Origin: Stropharia rugosoannulata
Lineage: Eukaryota; Basidiomycota; Agaricomycetes; Agaricales; Strophariaceae
DNA: 64,000 nucleotides
Direction of reading: 5' to 3'
Assembly (NCBI GenBank): GCA_028532985.1
Contig: JANCIK010000007.1
Coordinates: forward strand, 1,302,001-1,366,000
Part shown: positions 58,617-64,000 of the stretch, in pieces
How the letters are laid out: every line of letters starts with the position of its first letter
Numbering within the stretch: the stretch's first letter is position 1
Program-made: the position numbers and the translations under genes
Notes under the pieces: model-generated
What the model was told of the DNA's origin: nothing
Databases searched by the model: none
The model's input: the letters and a program-made list of their open reading frames with translations, nothing else

Positions 58617-60336
58617 ATGTCCCATATGGACGCCGTGTGCTACCATGCCGTACGCGATATCATACTGAGATTGTTGCGCGGACATTAGGCTGAGCAACAC
58701 TGTTTCGTTTAGCCTCACCAACTTGACATCATCTCCGTCCCGATTCCTCAGATCAGACCTGATCAAGTCCTTCTAAAAGGTATAGCTGACGCGCGGGGGG
58801 GCGGAGCAGTGCGCCTGACACAACTACTATTAGAAAACTAACAATGGGACTTAGTAACATGCTGTGGCATCTGCGGAACAGACCAGCACCTGGCAGAAGT
58901 CTGTCTCTTGCGTATTCTCTCAGTAATCTGTCATGAACAGCCTCGTCTGATGTGTAATCCAAGGGCGAATTTATCGGCAAATTCCCTGTGAGTGGCCCCT
59001 CGATTCTAGCCCTTGTCAGTTCTTCCATGCTTCGTGCTTCATATTGAATATTGTCCCAGCTCATCCCAGGGCATGAGATTGTCGGAGTAATCTCGCAGGT
59101 CGGCGATGACGTTCAGGACTTTACGGTAGGCGACCGCTGCGTTGCGGACAACGCCATCCTCGTGAGCGTGCTCCACCTGAGGGCGCACGCCCCATCTACG
59201 ACTACCTTGCTAAAACCCCGCGCGTCTCCAGTGCGAGCACTGCTTTTACTGTCGCCGGGCCCAGCATGTTTTATGCGAGAATTTCGAGAGCCTCGGCGTC
59301 ACCATGGCAGGCGGATTCGCTGGATATGTCGCCGTGTGAGTAGCTGTCGATGCGCAGCATCAGTTCGCCCGAGAAGGGAGAGCGGTAATCCCAAGCTGAC
59401 CGCTCGCGGGATTTCGCAGACAAGGAAAGAAGCTTTACAAGATCAAAAACCTGACAGACGAAGAGGCGACCCTTGTGGAACCCGCATCTTGTGCAATCCA
59501 TGGCATGGACAAACTTAATCCTCCAGTTGGCATCGAAGCCCTGGTACTTGGGGCTGGTCCGACCGGTCAGGCCTTCACCACTTATTTGGCTGATTGACTT
59601 ATTCCGAGTAATCGATTTCCGTAGGACTTATCCTCGCCCAGCTACTCAAGTTAAACGGGGCATCCAAGGTTGTTATCGCCGCCAACAAAGGAATAAAGAC
59701 GCAGTTAGCCAGGCAGCTCGAGGCGGGGGATGAGTATATCGAACTCGACCGCGACAATCCCGCTCCACAATGGGCGCAAATGAAAGAAGACTACAAACGC
59801 GGCTTCGACGTTGTTGTAAGAATCCTGTCCAAAGCTTTATTTTTAATTTGAGTTTGCAGTACTGTGACACAAATCACCTTTATGGACAGGTTGAGGCCAC
59901 CGGGGCGGAGAAAGTAGCCAATGATGCTTTATCTTTCGTTCGCCGAGGAGGAACCCTAATGATTTATGGAGTATACTCCAACAGCGATAGGGTGCATTGG
60001 TCACCTGCGAAGATATTCCAGGACGAGATCAAGGTAGGCAATTACTTACTCATGCTAAGGTTATTGATCTTCGAGTGATTGACTCTTTGTTGCGGACTAG
60101 ATTATTGGTTCATTTGCCCAAACTCATTGCTTTCCTCGCGCCGTAGCCTATCTTGATAGCGGGAAGATTAAAGTCAAAGGAATGGAAAGTCCATGTCCTT
60201 TCTCCCGTGTGAACAGGGCCTAACTTATCTCTCCCTACTTGCATAGGTCACGGACGTTTTCTCCATTCGTGAATTTGACAAGGCTCTGGAAAAGATGAAT
60301 AGCAAGACGGCTTGCAAGGTTGCCCTGCGTCCGTAA
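58617..60336 (+). CDS. Zinc-dependent polyol/alcohol dehydrogenase 2 (342 aa if spliced)
   Basis: Paralogue of the gene at 46275. Eleven exons: 58617-58649, 58713-58779, 58855-58898, 58964-58987, 59060-59161, 59232-59335, 59420-59565, 59625-59815, 59890-60033, 60101-60184 and 60247-60336. Motifs: [14 protein letters not shown], structural zinc [21 protein letters not shown] and [10 protein letters not shown], all intact. Some introns are shared with gene 1, but gene 1 has one extra (splitting the CCGxCGTD exon) and gene 2 has three extra (within GAGPTG, within DVVVEAT and before VTDV). The last intron would need to start with GAAAGT, a one-base change from GTAAGT. If it is not removed, the protein stops at 60223 and loses about 30 residues. 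Either a rare GA-AG intron or an early pseudogene. Confidence 0.82.
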
Positions 60337-60613
60337 TCGTGACATTGGTGTTATTCCAAATCTTCCAAGTAGTGTTGGTCCAGGCTACTGAGTTGAAGAT
60401 AATATATGATCCCAGTATTGAAAGAATAAGGAAAGGGATGAATTCCCAAGACCTTTTCATAGAGCTATAACCCGTTGAAGAGCTATGAGGGAATCAGCGT
60501 AGCTTTGTCGAGCTGGTAAACAGAAATTTTAGTGTGATTGAATTAGAATTCACAGGGAAAGCAAAGACACGAAGGAAAAGTAGACAAGAAAATACCAGAT
60601 ATGCAGACAAAGA

Positions 60614-63180
60614 CTATCGGTCCATCTGCCTGAACACATTCTTGCTCCCGCTGCGCACACCCTTTCTCCGTTGTGTCCTGCCCTGCCTGTGGACTTCGTC
60701 CACCTCCTCCGGCTCCTCCGGCTCCTCGAAGCCCCGCTCCAGTCCAGCACCGAACGTTTCAACCCCTTTCCTCCGTGGCTTGTCCTTCCCTTTGCCTTTC
60801 TTTCCATCGTCGTCAGATTTGCCGCCTGAGGCAGCCTTCGGCACCCAGCTGATCTCCATCGGCGCATCGTCGTCTCTAAACGCCCGCCCTCCCCCACTAG
60901 ATTTCTTCGTTGCAGCAGGGGCACGGCGCTCGCCAAACGATGCGGCCCTGTCGCCTGTGAAGCTCTGCGAGGCTCCGTCAGTCTGCGGGCGCAGCGGCAC
61001 CATGCTAACCCTCTTCGTATTCCATGATTTGCGTTTCTCAGCTTTCTCCCGTGCGTACGCCTCTTCGGCGCGGAAGTTGCGCTGGCCTGGCTTGGACCGT
61101 GGGTCGAACTTGGTAAGCTCTGCGAGGGGGAGCAAAAGCAAAGGTTAGTTTACCGTACGCTAGAAGATGGAGGCAGAGGTAAAAGTAAAACGGGGCTCAC
61201 CTCCTTCTGCACTGCTGTCACTCGAGGCATCACTGGCCTCTCCATCACTGTCACTTTCGCTATCGCTACCTCCGAGCCCATCGTTCGAAGCTTTGTCGCT
61301 TTCTTCGTCCTCTTCCTCGACAGCGGTCTTTCCGCGCTGTGAGGGGTTTGCAACGGATGAGGGATTGAGCAAGGCAAATTCCCTCGAGCTCTGGTCGATA
61401 GCGAATGCGGGGTCTTCGAACACCTTGGCGAAACGGGGATCGGACAGCAAGTTAGGACGGGACGGTTCCGCATCTGCAAGGGCACTCGTATCGACGTCCA
61501 TAAGGTCGGCCGCCGTCGTGCGCTTCGACTTCTTCTCCGCGCGCAACTTGGCCTTTTCTTCCTCCCGCAGAATCTTTTCGGCGAGCTCTTTGTTGACTTT
61601 GACGCCGGGCTGTTTTTTCGTGCGGATGCGACTCTCCGCCTCTTTTTCCAGTTTGTCGCGTACCAATTTTTCCCGATGCTCGTCGTATGCAAAGGGATTG
61701 GCAATGATACGCGCAGTGTCGTAAAGCTTGAGTGAAAGAAAATAACCATGCATATATGGCTTGAGTGCGGGTGTTCCAACGAGGTGATCCAATCCCAAGC
61801 TATTAAGAGACACTATTAAGATTTGACAGACGCATATACGAAGAAGACGCACGTTTTGAGTTCGTTTCTCTCAACGAATTTGTAATCTTCGTAGATAGAA
61901 CGTGTTGTCTGGTCTTCCATCTCTTCTGTGATGTTTTCCAAGAAGCTGGCCCATTTGGGAGCTGGTCCGAGCTGAGGGATATAGTATGTACACATTTGTA
62001 TGCCTTCGTTGGCAGACATGATGAGACCACTGCCCGGGACATGATGGATGTCGTTGAGATCAGTGGCGGGCGTTATAGAGGCAAAGTTGGAAGCAGGCTA
62101 GATAAAGTGAGCCCCAAAATGCAAAGAATAATCAATGCAGACTTACATCATTTCTATCCCAGATTTTGACGACCTTCTTATCCGCACTCATGACCATCCC
62201 ATCGCCAGCCATTCGGCTCCCGCCCTCGATCCAGGTAATATTCTTCACGGGTAAACCGTAACCCTGGTCCTTCATTGCAAATGGCTTAGCAGCGCGTATA
62301 TCATAGAGCAAGGTGTGGCCCGTCGAAGTTCCGATAGCGTAAGACAGTCCATCCACCCTTGACGCGATGGCGGTGACACTCAGTACATCGCTCGCAGAAT
62401 TCACGGGCATGAGCCGCTCCCGTGGGAGGTGTAGTGTGCCCACACACGAACGCGATCTGGGGTCCCAAAACTGCGTTGTCCCGTTCCCGTCTATCCCAAA
62501 TGCAAGCAGGTGGTGCGCGGGGTTGATATCGACAACATTAACTCCCAAAATCTCCCCATCACTTCCCTCATCGAGAGCAAGAGGGGTCATGAACCGGCCC
62601 TGGTCCAAATTGAGTCGGTAGACTTCATTGCCCGAGGCAGCGAGATATGTGTCGCACGAGGAAAAGTGATATGCCAGCGCCCGTCCAAAGCGGGGTATTC
62701 GCGTCCGGTAGTGGAATCCGCCCTGAGTGTGCAGCTCAATGGTACGATCGTTCTGCAGGTGCACAGTTTTTGTCCAGTCGTCGGACAGGATCTGCAAACG
62801 GTGTAATGAGCGTCGAATTGCACGGACACTGGATCAGTGAACAACTCACGCACAACAAAGTCAACGTTCTCTGCGTCCGAATGGCGCTCAAATTTCAAAG
62901 ACAGTTGGTCCAGGTCCCAGACACGCATCTGCGGTTTGTAGGTGCCCGTTGCAATGACATGGTGACCGTCGCGGGTCGTTTTTACGCGATTGCTTGCCTC
63001 CGGGAACTCGAATCCCTGGATCAACTCGATGCTTCCCTCCATGCGCTCCTTGATAATTTTCTTTTTCCCCTTCCCTGCCGCAGCTCGTTTGCGAGTGAGC
63101 CAATCCGGTAAGGAGGATGAGGACCCAGCCACAGCACCGTTCACGGTGTACACCCTGACATTGGTCGAGTCAGTGGTCAT
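60614..63180 (-). CDS. ENP2: Nucleolar protein 10 / Enp2 homologue (773 aa)
   Basis: Nucleolar WD40 protein of the small-subunit processome, needed for early 18S rRNA processing in the nucleolus. Exons 63180-62854, 62791-62147, 62097-61853, 61799-61201 and 61119-60614; all borders GT-AG, phases consistent. Residues 1 to about 400 form the WD40 propeller (for example MRVWDLDQLSLKFERH and TTQFWDPRSRSCVGTL). The NUC153 motif is at about 524-553 (DPRFAKVFEDPAFAIDQ then REFALLNP). A charged C-terminus follows, with NFRAEEAYAREKAEKR and a final basic stretch. The length is a little above the yeast and human proteins, about 700 residues. The start at 63180 gives MTTDSTNVRVYTVNG, a normal start for the family. 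Single-copy housekeeping gene. Confidence 0.95.
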
Positions 63181-63650
63181 CTTTCCCTTGATGCTTCTTC
63201 AAGCAGAGATTTTTTCGCTGAACAGCAGTCAGCTTTTGTTGAATGAGGGACGTAGTTAGGTGAAAGAAACGAAATTAATTTAGCATGTAACTTTTTTCCC
63301 AGGTCATGTGACCTTCATTTATAAATCTCAATATTACTACTTTCGAGTCTCGACATCTCACTAATGACTAACCCGACCACTTTGTATACGTTCTGGGGAT
63401 GTTATCGTTTTGTGGAGCTATCTCCGTAAACAAGGAGCATTTGACCCAAGATACAGCGCAAGAAGGTCGGCGTCGGTCCATCTTCGAAAGACGACACAGA
63501 AAGAGACCTAGTAGTTGGCGACCATTCGCATTCCTTATACCGAATTTAACACCACGACCAGTCATCCTGCTGTGACTAGTTGGCCCATCCTGGACCCATT
63601 CATTTCATCTATATCCTTTCAGACACGATGTCAACCGCAAGGCTTGCCTT
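63181..63650. other. Intergenic upstream of NOL10/Enp2
   Basis: Promoter region, probably bidirectional; no gene seen. A CCAAT-type motif is not obvious, and AT-rich tracts lie at 63280-63345. Confidence 0.5.
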
Positions 63651-63872
63651 ATGTCGAAAAAATATGCTGAGAAGAATCCTTTGGACATTTCTCACCCTTC
63701 GCCGGCCCTCCTCCGAAATGCAAATCACCGGGAAAGTACCCACATCGCCACCGCAAGCATACGTGTCCTCCGGAAAATGTCTGGGTTCGAAGAGTTACCG
63801 GAGAGTCGTGAGTGTCTTTCACGGAGCAGTCCCATTGACCACGTCAGAGGAATAAATATGAAATTTGCATAG
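63651..63872 (+). CDS. Possible first exon of an unrecognised gene
   Basis: Open from ATG at 63651 (begins MSKKYAEKNPLDISH). A donor-like GTGAGT at about 63808 and several AG acceptors downstream allow a short spliced frame, but no domain is visible. An overlapping frame from 63628 is equally possible. Divergent to NOL10/Enp2, so a gene here is plausible; the model is not secure. Confidence 0.2.
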   Translation: MSKKYAEKNPLDISHPSPALLRNANHRESTHIATASIRVLRKMSGFEELPESRECLSRSSPIDHVRGINMKFA

Positions 63873-64000
63873 GATTGCAAGCATCTTTTTAGTTGGAAGA
63901 CACAACCAATACAACAGTGGTACAGTATGCAACCACCTACTATGTTACCTGGGTCAGAAATAATTTTAGACGGTGTATCATCCAGGGTATAGTATACTAA

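Noticed and set aside
61167..61724. Ser/Leu-rich plus-strand frame
   Set aside because: Antisense of the Glu/Lys-rich part of NOL10/Enp2.

Overview
The window looks like nuclear DNA of a filamentous basidiomycete, most likely a mushroom-forming Agaricomycete. The signs are class I hydrophobin genes, very intron-rich genes with 48-70 bp introns of GT-AG type, eukaryotic tRNA genes (one with an intron), and a eukaryotic ribosome-biogenesis gene (NOL10/Enp2). There is no bacterial operon structure.

Positions 1 to about 42283 form one large tandem array that continues off the left edge. Its unit is about 9.95 kb; the leftmost complete unit is 10.85 kb. Each unit carries, on the minus strand, the first ~430 codons of a ubiquitin-specific protease (USP36/USP42 type). 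The catalytic Cys box and the QQDAHEF box are present, but the second half of the enzyme, including the His box, is missing in every copy. The rest of each unit (~8.4 kb) has no intact gene that I recognise. It holds (i) an intron-rich, internally repetitive, degenerate minus-strand coding region, (ii) a plus-strand set of ~240-400 bp subrepeats that share a three-hairpin block and an LFRHPDN-like peptide, (iii) a broken F-box-like exon and (iv) a strong inverted repeat. The last three units are almost identical, while the leftmost complete one is clearly diverged. The array ends at about 42283, where the rightmost protease copy meets unique sequence.

From 42284 to the end the sequence is single copy. 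It contains: a two-exon minus-strand gene for a 660-residue acidic protein with a probable pRiA4b ORF-3-like fold (42754-44784); two identical, oppositely oriented tRNA-Asp(GTC) genes flanking a ten-exon zinc polyol/alcohol dehydrogenase gene (46275-47784); three class I hydrophobin genes (48560-49084 minus, 51253-51774 plus, 53070-53590 plus) with an intron-containing tRNA-Ala(AGC) among them; a seven-exon gene for a small secreted protein of three two-cysteine repeats (56373-57280); a second dehydrogenase paralogue with a mutated splice donor (58617-60336); and the five-exon gene for NOL10/Enp2 (60614-63180 minus).

The right half thus combines housekeeping genes (NOL10, tRNAs) with secretion and surface genes (hydrophobins, repeat protein) and two related polyol dehydrogenases. 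The array on the left is the unusual part: repeated amplification of a truncated deubiquitinase together with a decayed, internally repetitive region. All gene models were spliced by hand from the sequence; no database search was available.
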